This document shows, piece after piece, positions 63,160-64,000 of a DNA stretch of 64,000 nucleotides. Positions within the stretch are counted from its first letter, which is position 1. Each line of letters opens with the position of its first letter. The notes beneath the pieces are model-generated. The model was not told where the DNA came from, did not search any database, and saw only the letters and a list, made by a program, of their open reading frames with translations. The stretch is from contig NZ_JAMTCH010000004.1 of assembly GCF_024171735.1 (NCBI RefSeq), positions 62,001 to 126,000 of the forward strand, written 5' to 3'. Source of the DNA: Prauserella alba (lineage in GTDB: Bacteria > Actinomycetota > Actinomycetes > Mycobacteriales > Pseudonocardiaceae). The position numbers and the translations under genes are program-made.

Positions 63160-63320
63160 ACTCGACCGGCTGACCCGACAGCCCGGCGGGAACGCCGTCG
63201 CGGCGACACGCTCGGCGGATTCGCGCACTGGGCCGGCATCCGCATCTAGCGGTGCCGACCCCGGGCAGGCGATGTCCGGAGCATGGGCAACCCACCTACA
63301 CGCATGGGGCACGGCAACGA

Positions 63321-63369
63321 CGAAACCGCCCCTGACCGACAGTGTTTCTGCAGGTCAGGGGCGGTTTCG
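63321..63369 (-). terminator. Strong hairpin terminator of tRNA-Pro
   Basis: A perfect 17-bp stem (63321-63337 with 63353-63369, CGAAACCGCCCCTGACC and its complement) and a 15-base loop. It lies 6 bases past the 3' end of tRNA-Pro. It could also stop rightward transcription from the lamin-tail gene. Confidence 0.88.
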
Positions 63370-63373
63370 CTAC

Positions 63374-63449
<76 letters not shown>

Positions 63450-63524
63450 TCCACCACGCGGGGTGGTGTGAATACACCATAGCGCTACCGGTAGACTGCC
63501 CACGCAGCCGGTCACCGGCAGCAT

Positions 63525-63595
63525 GCGGGCGTAGCTCAATGGTAGAGCCCCAGTCTTCCAAACTGGTGGTGCGGGTTCGATTCCCGTCGCCCGCT
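63525..63595 (+). tRNA. tRNA-Gly (anticodon TCC)
   Basis: A 71-base cloverleaf. The acceptor GCGGGCG pairs with CGCCCGC, the anticodon stem CCAGT/ACTGG holds the loop CTTCCAA, giving TCC, which reads GGA glycine codons. The T arm has GGTTCGATTCC. CCA is not encoded. Confidence 0.97.
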
Positions 63596-63719
63596 CAGAG
63601 CACGAAACCCAGGTCAGGTGCCCGCAGGGCCCTGGCCTTTCGTGTGCCCGGCGACCATGTGGTCCGGCAACGGACCCGTTACCGCCGGGCCGCGGACCGC
63701 CTCCGACACCGGCGCGTCG

Positions 63720-64000
63720 TCAGAGTGTCCTCGTCATGAAGACGCTGTTCGGGTCCGGCCGGTAGTCGGCGAACGGGTCGCAGTAGGAGAAGCCGAACTT
63801 CTCGTACAGCTTCCGCGCGGGGACGAAGAACTCGTCCGAACCGGTTTCCAGGCTCAGCCGCGACAGTCCCATTCCCCGTGCCTCGGCGAGGATGTGCTTC
63901 AGCAGCCCGGACGCGACACCGCCACGGACGCGGTCGGACGAGGTGCGCATCGACTTCAGCTCGCCGTGTCCGACGTCGAGACGCTTGATCGCGCCGCAGC
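63720..64000 (-). CDS. GNAT-family N-acetyltransferase (5' end outside window)
   Basis: The frame is open from the right edge and ends at 63720; about 92 C-terminal residues are seen. It has GELKSMRTS, the acetyl-CoA loop RVRGGVASGLLKHILAEAR, and the C-terminal LETGSDEFFVPARKLYEKFGF with PFADYRPDPNSVFMTRTL, as in small YjcF/PhnO-like GNAT enzymes. The substrate is unknown. Confidence 0.88.
   Translation of the reverse strand, partial: CGAIKRLDVGHGELKSMRTSSDRVRGGVASGLLKHILAEARGMGLSRLSLETGSDEFFVPARKLYEKFGFSYCDPFADYRPDPNSVFMTRTL

Overview
The window is a GC-rich actinobacterial chromosome segment, most likely from the Pseudonocardiales (Saccharomonospora, Prauserella or Amycolatopsis type). This is inferred from the very high GC, the frequent GTG and TTG starts, mce genes, paired clpP genes, an IdeR repressor, an actinobacterial SOS box, and gene order shared with mycobacteria (nrdR/LysM gene/lexA/hflX and tig/clpP1/clpP2/clpX). 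No plasmid, phage, IS or CRISPR is visible; it is core chromosome with unusual small repeats laid over it.

Layout. 1-11.2 kb is a steroid side-chain and import locus built around a divergent promoter with two KstR-type operators. Leftward run an alcohol dehydrogenase, Hsd4A, an aldehyde dehydrogenase, a second SDR, yrbE4A, yrbE4B and mce4A; rightward run fadE26, fadE27 and fadD17. Together they could import a sterol, oxidise a side-chain alcohol to the acid, activate it with CoA and start beta-oxidation. 11.2-16.5 kb holds a GNAT/acyl-CoA-synthetase protein acetyltransferase next to an AcuC deacetylase, then a rhodanese. 16.7-19.8 kb is ideR-galK-galE. 19.8-26.9 kb holds a DUF4192 protein, a secreted S15-type peptidase, a beta-lactamase-fold serine hydrolase, a prolyl oligopeptidase and a small secreted lysozyme-like protein.

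27-36 kb is the DNA precursor and DNA damage block: nrdR-nrdJ (class II ribonucleotide reductase), a LysM protein and lexA facing each other across two SOS boxes, a secreted propeller protein, and hflX. 36-45 kb has an MFS exporter with a divergent regulator, an SGNH lipase, valS, a GPP34 protein and an M14 carboxypeptidase. 44.9-48.3 kb pairs an oxalate/formate-type MFS transporter and a tiny partner protein with divergent fdhD and an esterase. 48.3-54.8 kb has a MEDS/HATPase anti-sigma protein, clpX, clpP2, clpP1, tig and a DUF3040 protein. 55-61.3 kb is a LytS/LytTR two-component pair followed by two solute:sodium symporters, each preceded by its own small membrane protein (the second is DUF485-ActP, acetate). 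61.3-64 kb has a class V aminotransferase, a lamin-tail protein, tRNA-Pro, tRNA-Gly and a truncated GNAT gene.

Most notable signals: (1) a short hairpin element inserted in frame in two unrelated genes, tandemly in fadE26 and once in valS, with a base-pair covariation in its stem and the same peptide core NEGVAGG; (2) three DnaA-box-like TGTGGA sites upstream of nrdRJ at exact 32-bp steps, with a fourth TGTGG 32 bp further inside a candidate NrdR box; (3) a 20-bp tandem repeat running into the 5' end of the small MFS partner gene; (4) several other short-period tandem repeats, two of them expanding loops inside enzymes.
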